DNA of 6,930 bases from an uncultured Agitococcus sp. (lineage in GTDB: Bacteria > Pseudomonadota > Gammaproteobacteria > Pseudomonadales > Moraxellaceae): assembly GCF_937920075.1 (NCBI RefSeq), contig NZ_CALETI010000175.1, forward strand, positions 1 to 6,930. Direction: 5' to 3'. Below the pieces are notes generated by a model. It did not search any database, was not told the origin of the DNA, and saw only the letters and a program-made list of their open reading frames with translations. Both the position numbers and the translations under genes were made by a program. Shown here piece by piece: positions 1 to 5,477 of this stretch (positions within the stretch are counted from its first letter, which is position 1; the number at the start of each line of letters is the position of its first letter).

Positions 1-476
1 ACCATAAACGTATCTGAACTAGGATTACCTGAAACACCCCATTCGGCATCTCCCTTAGTAATATGTCCATCGCCTAGCATAATGCCATAAAAGCGCGCAT
101 CATCTTCAGTAAAACCTTGAACAGGAATAACTTCTTGAGGAATAGTTTGGGCAATAAAATCGCCTACTTTAAGTTTACCTGCTTCACAATATTTAACTTG
201 TAATTCATCCTTGTTAAGCATTTCTAAAACTTGTTTAGGCGTGTGATTGCGGTTTTTGATAGAAATAGACCAAATGGGATGGCCATCAGTGACTTTTAAC
301 GTTTGTGCTGAATGACGAGCTTTAATTTCCACCATTGGTTCAGTCTGATTATAAACCATGTGTTTTACAACAGGACGATAATAGCCAGCTTTGCCTAGAA
401 CCAAATCACCAACTTGAATATCTTGAATTGCTTTACAACCTTTTTCTGTCCATACGAAAGTATCAGGTGCAAAACA
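1..476 (-). mobile_element. Intein within NrdA with LAGLIDADG-type homing endonuclease domain (N-terminal 158 residues visible)
   Basis: This is an in-frame protein-splicing element translated as part of NrdA and expected to excise itself after translation. Splicing block A is CFAPDTFVWTEKG (intein residues 1-13), with Cys1 as the first nucleophile, followed by IQVGDLVLG (20-28). Block B is TLKVTDGHPIW (59-69), with the TxxH motif at Thr63/His66. Block C, the first LAGLIDADG motif, is FYGIMLGDGHI (129-139), with acidic Asp136. An endonuclease domain is therefore present, so this is a full-length rather than a mini-intein. The second LAGLIDADG motif, the C-terminal His-Asn and the +1 residue lie beyond position 1. 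No stop or frameshift is seen, which suggests it is intact. Codon use looks like the host gene. The insertion point follows extein residue Gln427. Start coordinate is the window edge, not the element's end. Confidence 0.94.
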
Positions 477-1757
477 TTGATTTACCGCGACAGCCGTATC
501 ATTTGCGACTTTTAAGAACGGCACAACGCCTTGAGACTTACCGTTTGTACCTTTGATGTATGCGCCCAAAGCACGCACAGGTGTCCAGTCGTTGCCTAAA
601 CCACCTGCCCATTTGGATAACATGGCGTTGTCACGAATCGCATCATAAATGCCATACAAGTCATCAGGGACAGTGGTTAAATAACAGCTCGATAATTGTG
701 GGCGTAATGTGCCTGCATTAAACAGGGTAGGCGTGGAAGCCATATAGTCAAAGCTAGACAATAATTGATAAAACTCAATCGCCCGTGTTTCTTTATTGGC
801 TTCGTTCATTGCTAAGCCCATCGCCACGCGCATAAAAAATAATTGTGGCAATTCAAAACGTACTTCTTGACTATGAATAAAATAACGGTCGTAAAGGGTT
901 TGTAAGCCTAAATAAGTAAACTGAAAATCGCGTTCTGGCTCAATCGCATCCGCTAATTTAGCTAAATCATATTTTAATAATTCAGGAGATAATAACTCTA
1001 ACTCAACACCACGCTTTAAAAACACGGGTAAGGCTTGAGGATAAAACTCAGCCATTTGTGCTTGAGAAGCTTTATCTGCAACGTCTAAAAAGCCTAAAGC
1101 TTCACTGCGTAATTGATCTAATAACAAACGTGCAGTGACATAAGTGTAATTAGGCTCTTGTTCAATATGCACACGAGCACACATCACCATCGTGGTACAC
1201 AAATCGCTTTCTTGCACACCGTCATACAAATTCTTTAAAGTCTCATCAACAATCGCTTGCGCATTTACGCCTGTTAAACCTTCGCAAGCACTGTTGACTA
1301 AGGCTTCTAAACGGCCTAAATCCAAAGGTTGACGTGTGCCATCACCTAAGGTGACGGTTAAGGTAGGATGGCTTTTAGTGATGCCTGCATCACGCAAACG
1401 TGCGCGCTCATCACGATAAATCACATAAGAACGTGCCACTTTTTGTTCACCAGCACGCATTAAGGCCAATTCAACTTGGTCTTGAATTTCTTCAATATGA
1501 ACAGTGCCACCGCTAGGCATACGACGCTTAAATGTATTAGAAACGGCATCGGTTAATAAGGCCACTTGTTGATGCACACGGCTCGAATCGGCGGCAGAGC
1601 CACCTTCAACAGCTAAAAAAGCCTTGCTGATTGCAATTGCTATTTTGCCTGAGTCATAATTGACTAAAGTGCCATTACGTTTAATGACCCGTAATTGGCC
1701 AGGTGCCGTTGTTAAAACATCGTTTGATTCAAATGAGCGTTGTGCAGAAATAGTCAT
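1..1757 (-). CDS. nrdA: Class Ia ribonucleoside-diphosphate reductase, alpha subunit (NrdA), 5' part, interrupted by an intein
   Basis: NrdA reduces ribonucleoside diphosphates to deoxyribonucleotides in the cytoplasm, together with the radical-generating beta subunit NrdB (not in the window). The ATG at 1757 follows AGGGAG with a 5-nt gap, and the frame stays open to the window edge. The N-extein is 427 codons. An ATP-cone (about residues 22-118, VIKRNG...) is followed by a second ATP-cone-like stretch (about 130-225). The start of the ten-stranded barrel follows, with STPTLFNAGT and the redox-active Cys358 in SSCYL, equivalent to E. coli C225. It ends in NDTAVAVNQ, where the family normally continues GGKRKGA. 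Instead the frame reads CFAPDT..., an intein (separate entry). The 133-residue offset from E. coli fits the longer Pseudomonas-type NrdA with two ATP-cones. The remaining catalytic residues and the C-terminal cysteines lie outside the window. Likely regulated by NrdR and DnaA (upstream sites). Confidence 0.96.
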   Translation of the reverse strand, partial: MTISAQRSFESNDVLTTAPGQLRVIKRNGTLVNYDSGKIAIAISKAFLAVEGGSAADSSRVHQQVALLTDAVSNTFKRRMPSGGTVHIEEIQDQVELALMRAGEQKVARSYVIYRDERARLRDAGITKSHPTLTVTLGDGTRQPLDLGRLEALVNSACEGLTGVNAQAIVDETLKNLYDGVQESDLCTTMVMCARVHIEQEPNYTYVTARLLLDQLRSEALGFLDVADKASQAQMAEFYPQALPVFLKRGVELELLSPELLKYDLAKLADAIEPERDFQFTYLGLQTLYDRYFIHSQEVRFELPQLFFMRVAMGLAMNEANKETRAIEFYQLLSSFDYMASTPTLFNAGTLRPQLSSCYLTTVPDDLYGIYDAIRDNAMLSKWAGGLGNDWTPVRALGAYIKGTNGKSQGVVPFLKVANDTAVAVNQCFAPDTFVWTEKGCKAIQDIQVGDLVLGKAGYYRPVVKHMVYNQTEPMVEIKARHSAQTLKVTDGHPIWSISIKNRNHTPKQVLEMLNKDELQVKYCEAGKLKVGDFIAQTIPQEVIPVQGFTEDDARFYGIMLGDGHITKGDAEWGVSGNPSSDTFM

Positions 1758-1838
1758 ATAAGCTCCCTAGGTGGCTTTACCAAACAAAAAAATCCCCATC
1801 TGCGGCTTTATAAAAAGCATCAGTTAAGAGTTGATTTG

Positions 1839-1854
1839 TTTATATATTTAGTGT
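1839..1854 (-). promoter_or_regulatory. NrdR box 2 (weaker)
   Basis: The plus-strand text TTTATATATTTAGTGT keeps the TATAT core and a perfect AGTGT half, but its other arm is degraded; about 11 of 16 positions match the NrdR consensus. It covers the proposed nrdA -10. Its spacing from box 1 (33 bp start to start) is close to the 31-32 bp I know for paired NrdR boxes, which is the main reason to accept it. Confidence 0.6.
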
Positions 1855-1877
1855 AAGAAAAAGCTATAAAAACACAA
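1850..1877 (-). promoter_or_regulatory. Putative nrdA promoter
   Basis: Reading the minus strand, TTGTGT (-35, 1877-1872) is separated by 16 bp from TACACT (-10, 1855-1850). The hexamers match the consensus at 3/6 and 4/6, so this is weak by sequence alone. What supports it is that the two NrdR boxes lie over its -35 and -10, the usual arrangement for NrdR repression. The leader to the ATG at 1757 would be about 85 nt. Confidence 0.4.
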
Positions 1878-1887
1878 TCTATAGTGT
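1872..1887 (-). promoter_or_regulatory. NrdR box 1 (strong)
   Basis: ACACAATCTATAGTGT matches the NrdR consensus ACACWATATATWGTGT at 15 of 16 positions. NrdR is the nucleotide-sensing zinc-finger/ATP-cone repressor of bacterial ribonucleotide reductase genes. The site overlaps the proposed nrdA -35 and pairs with a second, weaker box whose start lies 33 bp away, about three helical turns. Confidence 0.85.
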
Positions 1888-1947
1888 GGCGTTTGTTGTT
1901 GCAGCACAAGATAAGCTGTTTTAATAGATTATGCAAGAGGTCAAAAC

Positions 1948-1956
1948 TGTGGATAA
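1948..1956 (-). promoter_or_regulatory. DnaA box, proximal
   Basis: A perfect 9-mer: TTATCCACA on the minus strand (TGTGGATAA on plus). It sits about 70 bp upstream of the proposed nrdA -35. In E. coli, DnaA binds two boxes upstream of nrdAB and couples its expression to replication, so the same role is plausible here. Confidence 0.7.
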
Positions 1957-2023
1957 GTCCTGCTAAAAAATAGTCAATTACTCAAGACAATAAAGGGATT
2001 CAAGGAGTTGCGCGTATTTTACT

Positions 2024-2032
2024 TGTGGATAA
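2024..2032 (-). promoter_or_regulatory. DnaA box, distal
   Basis: A second perfect TTATCCACA on the minus strand, in the same orientation as the proximal box and 76 bp from it. Two perfect copies within 85 bp of one intergenic region are unlikely by chance. It lies between nrdA and rstA and could in principle influence either, but the E. coli precedent favours nrdA. Confidence 0.7.
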
Positions 2033-2124
2033 CTAAACGTAAATGACATGTAAAAAAATATATCTGATTTTTAGCCTTGACAGGCTTTTAGTGGTATGTT
2101 CGTAAACAAATGGCATTTGTCACT

Positions 2125-2152
2125 TTGTAACTGACACAGAATTGTCTATTAT
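2125..2152 (+). promoter_or_regulatory. Putative rstA promoter
   Basis: TTGTAA (-35, 2125-2130, 4/6 matches), 16-bp spacer, TATTAT (-10, 2147-2152, 5/6 matches). Transcription would start near 2159, leaving a leader of about 93 nt. The -35 overlaps the first TGTAAC motif (2126-2131), as would suit a regulator acting on its own promoter. Confidence 0.4.
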
Positions 2153-2217
2153 GCAGGTATGGCGCGTAGCGACAGGATTTACAATGTAACTGTTAATTAA
2201 AAAGCTACGTCGTTACA
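2126..2217 (+). promoter_or_regulatory. Cluster of three TGTAAC/GTTACA motifs, possible RstA autoregulatory sites
   Basis: TGTAACTG occurs at 2126-2133 and again at 2185-2192; the inverse GTTACA is at 2212-2217. The second copy is part of a perfect palindrome TTACA-A-TGTAA (2179-2189). GTTACA is the conserved half of the E. coli RstA box (TACATNTNGTTACA), but the other half is not well preserved in any copy. Assignment to RstA is an inference from this half-site and from the position in front of rstA. Confidence 0.4.
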
Positions 2218-2251
2218 ACATTTAAGATTATTAGTTTAGCAGGAAAACACC

Positions 2252-2971
2252 ATGAGCCAACAAGAAGAACATTTGCCACGCATTTTAATTGTTGAAGATG
2301 ACGAACGTTTAGCAACGTTGACGCAAGAGTATTTAATTCGTAATGGTTTATTGGTTGCGATAGAAACGGATGGTAATCGTGCTATTCGTCGAATTATTGC
2401 TGAGCAACCCGATTTAGTGGTTTTAGATGTGATGTTACCAGGTGCAGATGGTTTAACCATTTGCCGCGAAGTTCGTCCACATTACCATCATCCAATTTTA
2501 ATGTTAACCGCACGCACTGATGATATGGATCAGGTGTTGGGTTTAGAAATGGGGGCAGATGATTATGTTGCCAAACCTGCTCAACCACGCGTTTTATTAG
2601 CACGTATTCGTGCCTTGTTACGTCGTACCGATAAAATTGTCGAAGAAGACGTACCTCAGCGTTTAGAGTTTGATGATTTAGTGATTGATAATGGCGGTCG
2701 TTCAGTGACTTTAGCTGATGAACCTGTTGAGTTTACCAGTGCCGAATATGATTTGTTATGGTTATTAGCCTCTAATGCTGGCCGTATTTTATCGCGTGAA
2801 GACATCTTTGAACGTTTGCGTGGCATTGAATATGACGGACAAGATCGTTCGATTGACGTGCGTATTTCCCGTATTCGTCCAAAAATTGGTGATGATCCTG
2901 ATAATCCTAAACGTATCAAAACTGTACGCAGTAAAGGCTATTTATTTGTTAAAGAGTCTTTAGGCGGTTAG
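2252..2971 (+). CDS. rstA: OmpR/PhoB-family response regulator, RstA-like
   Basis: Cytoplasmic transcription factor, phosphorylated by the kinase encoded one base downstream. The receiver domain (about residues 9-122) has the acidic pocket Asp16/Asp17, phospho-acceptor Asp59 (VVLDVMLPGADG), Thr86 and Lys108 (DDYVAKP). A winged-helix DNA-binding domain follows (about 138-235), with the recognition region DRSIDVRISRIRPKI and the wing RIKTVRSKGYLF. The run LRGIEYDGQDRSIDV and the GYLF ending are close to E. coli RstA as I remember it, and the 239-residue length agrees. The ATG at 2252 follows AGGA by 7 nt; no better start exists. The acid/Mg-linked role of E. coli RstA should not be assumed here, since the target genes are unknown. 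Three GTTACA-type motifs upstream suggest autoregulation. Confidence 0.88.
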   Translation: MSQQEEHLPRILIVEDDERLATLTQEYLIRNGLLVAIETDGNRAIRRIIAEQPDLVVLDVMLPGADGLTICREVRPHYHHPILMLTARTDDMDQVLGLEMGADDYVAKPAQPRVLLARIRALLRRTDKIVEEDVPQRLEFDDLVIDNGGRSVTLADEPVEFTSAEYDLLWLLASNAGRILSREDIFERLRGIEYDGQDRSIDVRISRIRPKIGDDPDNPKRIKTVRSKGYLFVKESLGG

Positions 2972-2972
2972 T

Positions 2973-4622
2973 TTGCCTAAGCTGCCAATTCCTAGCAGTA
3001 TTTTTGTTCGCATTTATGGCGGCCTGTTGTTGATCATCAGTGCCGTCGCCTTGTGTACCTATTTACTGTTACAAGTGATTAATGATTACCGTGCCGCAGA
3101 ATACCGCGAAAGCATGGCAACGGGCTTTTTTCGTTTAATTGCATTGGGAATTGCACGTCAGTCTAGTCCAGAATTGCAACAAGCATGGATTGAAGAAGCA
3201 GGTACTTTATTAGATAGCAAAATTGTTTTAAGCAAAGCTCAACAGATTGATTTTACCAGTCGAGAATTAGAACAACTGGAGCAAGGAAAAGCCGTAGTAC
3301 GAATTGCTAATAATTTTAGTTATGCAGATATTTATAGCGCAGTCTCTGTTGAAAGAGATCAATATTTACAAGTACGCATGAGCAAAGTCTCAGAACAACA
3401 AGCCAAAGCAATGGCGATTTTTTTGTTGGATGACTTAGATCATTATCGAGGTCAAGAGCAAAAAAGATTAAAACAATTGCAAGTTTATTTTCCTTTTCCT
3501 TTACATATAATGCCTTTGGATAAGGCTAGTTTAGAACCCGATCAACGCGCACGTATTAAACGTAAAGAAGTAGTTTTGGCTCTGAAAGAAGGTGGGGTAG
3601 GTCATAATTCTTCCGTACGTATTATTGCGCCCTCATCTCAGTTTAATCATGTCTTAGTAATAGGCCCAATGTATTTATTTGATTGGATGCCCGTTCAACT
3701 GCTCATTATTATTTCTGCAATTGCACTATTAGTCATTACGACAACGGCTTATCTGATTATTCATCCCTTAGAAAAGAAAATCAAAACGGTGGAGAGTGCT
3801 GCGAGACGTATTGGTGGCGGTGATTTAAGTGCGCGTGCTGAAGTTGATGGTAAGGATGAGGTGAGTCAGTTAGCATATGCTTTTAATAGTATGGCTGAAC
3901 ATATTCAACGCTTGATTGACTCTCAACGAGAGTTGACACGAGCTGTTTCTCACGAATTAAGAACACCTGTCGCAAGGATTCGGTTTGGCATGGAAATGTT
4001 GGCAGACACCGATGATTATGATGATCGTTTTCGTCAGTTAGCGCAGTTAGATGGCGATATTGATGAGCTTAATAAACTGATTGATGAGATTCTAACCTAT
4101 GCCAAATTAGAGCAGGGAATTCCTGTTCTAGATTTTGAATCAGTTGATTTAGGCGAGTTATTACAGAAAGTAGCCAAGGAGACAACAGCTTTAGGCGTTA
4201 AACAAAAAGTGACTGTTCAGTTGCCTCCACAAGGCACAATTGCGGAAGCTGAGCGTCGTTATTTGCATCGTGTATTGCAAAACTTGGCAGGTAATGCCAC
4301 GCGTTATGCCAAAAGTGAAGTGTGTTTAAGTGCGGGTATTTATGAAGGATGTGCTTATATTGCGGTTGAAGATGATGGACATGGTATTCCCGAAAAAGAC
4401 CGAGAAAAAGTTTTTCAGCCTTTTACTCGTTTAGATGACAGTCGTACCCGCGCTTCTGGTGGTTATGGTTTAGGTTTATCTATTGTCTCACGTATTGCTT
4501 TTTGGTTTGGTGGCAATATAAAGGTAGAAGAAAGTCCACGTTTGGGTGGAGCAAAGTTTGTGATGACGTGGCCAATGAAACAAAAGAATCGTAATAAGCT
4601 CAAATTAAATGAACCAAGTTAA
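2973..4622 (+). CDS. rstB: Membrane sensor histidine kinase, RstB-like, with enlarged periplasmic domain
   Basis: Inner-membrane kinase partner of the preceding regulator. TM1 is about residues 11-33 and TM2 about 241-263, enclosing a periplasmic domain of about 205 residues. A HAMP linker (264-316) follows, then the HisKA helix with phospho-acceptor His327 in VSHELRTP, and the ATPase domain: N box Asn437/Asn441, G1 D467DGHGIP, F box FQPFTRL, G2 GGYGLGL (496-502). The ending GGAKFVMTWP is RstB-like. At 549 residues it is over 100 longer than E. coli RstB (about 433); the extra length is periplasmic and looks like a duplication. The TTG at 2973 lies one base after the rstA stop, with AGGCGG five bases ahead; the next in-frame ATG or GTG would remove TM1. 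Translational coupling to rstA is likely. Confidence 0.88.
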   Translation: MPKLPIPSSIFVRIYGGLLLIISAVALCTYLLLQVINDYRAAEYRESMATGFFRLIALGIARQSSPELQQAWIEEAGTLLDSKIVLSKAQQIDFTSRELEQLEQGKAVVRIANNFSYADIYSAVSVERDQYLQVRMSKVSEQQAKAMAIFLLDDLDHYRGQEQKRLKQLQVYFPFPLHIMPLDKASLEPDQRARIKRKEVVLALKEGGVGHNSSVRIIAPSSQFNHVLVIGPMYLFDWMPVQLLIIISAIALLVITTTAYLIIHPLEKKIKTVESAARRIGGGDLSARAEVDGKDEVSQLAYAFNSMAEHIQRLIDSQRELTRAVSHELRTPVARIRFGMEMLADTDDYDDRFRQLAQLDGDIDELNKLIDEILTYAKLEQGIPVLDFESVDLGELLQKVAKETTALGVKQKVTVQLPPQGTIAEAERRYLHRVLQNLAGNATRYAKSEVCLSAGIYEGCAYIAVEDDGHGIPEKDREKVFQPFTRLDDSRTRASGGYGLGLSIVSRIAFWFGGNIKVEESPRLGGAKFVMTWPMKQKNRNKLKLNEPS

Positions 4623-4629
4623 CAGTTCA

Positions 4630-4658
4630 TTGACATAAACGACACATCTCAATAACAG
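4630..4658 (+). promoter_or_regulatory. Possible promoter behind rstB
   Basis: A perfect -35 TTGACA (4630-4635) begins eight bases after the rstB stop and is followed at 17 bp by TAACAG (4653-4658, 3/6 matches to the -10). An alternative -10 is TATATT at 4678-4683, but it lacks a good -35. It would drive the hairpin/terminator transcript described next. Weak on sequence alone. Confidence 0.3.
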
Positions 4659-4700
4659 TGTAAATTAAATAAAAGCGTATATTAGGCTTTGAGTACATGG

Positions 4701-4748
4701 TATCAAGATTTAGTAGGTGAGTGGCGATGAATCTACTAGCTCTTGATA
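4701..4748 (+). repeat. Long inverted repeat / stem-loop
   Basis: TATCAAGA (4701-4708) pairs perfectly with TCTTGATA (4741-4748). After one mismatch and one G-U pair, TAGTAG (4711-4716) pairs perfectly with CTACTA (4733-4738). The stem continues with a G-U and a T-A pair, leaving a 12-nt loop (4719-4730). Fourteen Watson-Crick pairs in the two blocks make this much stronger than a chance hairpin. The loop and 5' arm contain the ribosome-binding site and start codon of the micro-ORF. Confidence 0.8.
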
Positions 4749-4774
4749 ATTCTCTCTGGTTGAACCCCTGTTAG
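4727..4774 (+). CDS. Possible 15-residue micro-ORF, function unknown
   Basis: ATG at 4727 opens a 15-codon frame, MNLLALDNSLWLNPC, ending in TAG at 4772-4774. AGGTGAG (4715-4721 region) lies about 6 nt upstream and is a reasonable ribosome-binding site. The stop codon falls on the base of the terminator stem, so the frame fills the transcript up to its end. Its start lies inside the stem-loop, so folding and translation would compete. No leader-peptide role is evident because the next gene is convergent. The first residues resemble the start of TsaB (LLALD), which I take as coincidence. A frame this short could be chance. Confidence 0.25.
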   Translation: MNLLALDNSLWLNPC

Positions 4775-4799
4775 CCCACTGCAAAGTGGGCTTTTTTTT
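4773..4799 (+). terminator. Rho-independent terminator of rstAB and/or the small transcript
   Basis: AGCCCACT (4773-4780), GCAA tetraloop, AGTGGGCT (4785-4792), then a run of T to 4799: a perfect 8-bp GC-rich stem with a GNRA loop. It acts on the plus strand. On the minus strand, where bfr ends at 4805, the same stem has no U tract after it, so it is a poor terminator for bfr. Confidence 0.92.
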
Positions 4800-4804
4800 G
4801 TCTA

Positions 4805-5269
4805 TTACATAGCTGATTGTAAATAGTTTTGCACACCCAGTTTATTAATCAATTCTAATTGGGTTTCAATCCAATCAATATGTTCTTCTTCGCTTTCTAA
4901 AATGGCTACAAATAATTCACGAGAGCCGTAGTCACCTACTTTTTCACAATGGGCAATCGCATCCTTTAAATCGGGGTGGGCGAGTTGTTCGAGTTTCAAG
5001 TCACCTTGTAAAATCTCTTCAATATTTTCACCAATATATAATTTATTAAGGTGTTGTAGATTTGGCAAACCTTCCAAAAATAAAATACGGTCAATTAATT
5101 TGTCAGCATGTTTCATTTCATCAATTGACTCCATGTATTCATGTTGACCGAGTTTTTCAAAGCCCCAACTTTTTAACATACGTGCATGTAAGAAATATTG
5201 ATTAATGGCTGTTAATTCATTGGTTAAGGCTTTGTTTAAATAAGCAATAACTTGTGCATCACCTTTCAT
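4805..5269 (-). CDS. bfr: Bacterioferritin
   Basis: A 24-mer heme-containing iron-storage protein of the cytoplasm; it oxidises Fe(II) at a di-iron centre and stores it as ferric mineral. At 154 residues it has the usual family length. The ferroxidase ligands are all at the standard positions: Glu18, Glu51, His54, Glu94, Glu127 and His130, plus Tyr25. Met52, the heme ligand shared by subunit pairs, is present in DEMKH, so this is a heme-binding, ferroxidase-competent subunit. Of the inner-surface iron residues of E. coli, His28 is present, but residue 46 is Met instead of His. The ATG at 5269 follows GGAGTAA with 7 nt to the start. bfd lies upstream on the same strand, 208 bp away, so the two probably have separate promoters. 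No clear terminator follows on this strand. Confidence 0.97.
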   Translation of the reverse strand: MKGDAQVIAYLNKALTNELTAINQYFLHARMLKSWGFEKLGQHEYMESIDEMKHADKLIDRILFLEGLPNLQHLNKLYIGENIEEILQGDLKLEQLAHPDLKDAIAHCEKVGDYGSRELFVAILESEEEHIDWIETQLELINKLGVQNYLQSAM

Positions 5270-5477
5270 GTTGTTACTCCACGATATATTTAAATAAGAA
5301 GGGTGGGGATATTTATAGATTTGCTAATAGCTGATTGTTCTTGTCAACAATTACACTAATGGTAGCGTAAAACAAGATAAAAGACAGTGGGCAAATGAGG
5401 AAAAGCGTAAGAAATCTTAGTGGATTAGATTGTAAAAACAAATAGTTATCATTTGGTTTTTAGAGAGTGATGAGTTG
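5270..5477 (-). other. bfd-bfr intergenic region (208 bp), mostly unexplained
   Basis: Apart from the bfr ribosome-binding site, the TTGACA/dyad region and a weak CAAAT...ATTTG hairpin with T's just after bfd (about 5437-5454 on the minus strand), I see no gene or RNA. The weak hairpin contains AATGATAA, half of a Fur site, so its meaning is ambiguous. Confidence 0.5.
5325..5347 (-). promoter_or_regulatory. Possible bfr promoter region with TTGACA and overlapping dyad
   Basis: On the minus strand a perfect -35 TTGACA (5347-5342) lies about 75 bp upstream of bfr. At 17 bp the -10 would be GCAAAT (3/6 matches); a better hexamer, TATAAA, is 24 bp away, too far for ordinary sigma-70 spacing. The -35 sits inside an inverted repeat ATTGTT-CTTGTC-AACAAT (5334-5351) that may be an operator. 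No Fur box overlaps it. Confidence 0.3.

Larger units (their letters stand above)
1758..2251. other. Divergent nrdA/rstA intergenic region (494 bp), no gene seen
   Basis: No convincing coding frame is present. From left to right it holds the nrdA leader, two NrdR boxes over the nrdA promoter, a 60-bp A/T-rich stretch, two DnaA boxes, a lone TTGACA at 2077-2082 with no good -10 behind it, the probable rstA promoter (2125-2152), and three TGTAAC/GTTACA motifs up to the rstA ribosome-binding site. The region is largely accounted for as regulatory DNA. Confidence 0.7.
4665..4799 (+). ncRNA. Candidate small RNA or micro-gene transcript between rstB and bfr
   Basis: The convergent gap between rstB and bfr contains a possible promoter, a long stem-loop (4701-4748), a short unpaired pyrimidine-rich stretch (CTCTCTGG), and a strong terminator with an eight-T tail. 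That is the architecture of a trans-acting small RNA of roughly 110-135 nt. It could equally be only the 3' untranslated region of rstAB. The same RNA carries a 15-codon open frame (separate entry). I recognise no known RNA family. The 5' end is a guess from the proposed promoter. Confidence 0.3.

Noticed and set aside
335..556. Plus-strand open frame of 73 codons opposite nrdA
   Set aside because: It lies antisense across the extein-intein junction, has no ribosome-binding site and no recognisable protein; nrdA and the intein explain the region fully.
1948..2032. Two DnaA boxes as a replication origin
   Set aside because: Only two boxes, no dnaA/dnaN/gidA neighbours and no clear unwinding element; control of nrdA explains them better.
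2077..2105. TTGACA at 2077-2082 as the rstA promoter
   Set aside because: At 17-18 bp the -10 would be TCGTAA or CGTAAA, too poor; the site at 2125-2152 is better.
2236..2963. Open frames on the minus strand and in another plus frame within rstA
   Set aside because: All are shadows of the well-supported rstA frame.
4727..4774. Remnant of tsaB
   Set aside because: Only the first few residues (LLALD) resemble TsaB; the rest does not, and the match is too short.
5436..5454. Terminator or Fur box just after bfd
   Set aside because: The CAAAT/ATTTG stem is only 5 AT-rich pairs, and the Fur match is about 11 of 19; neither is convincing alone.
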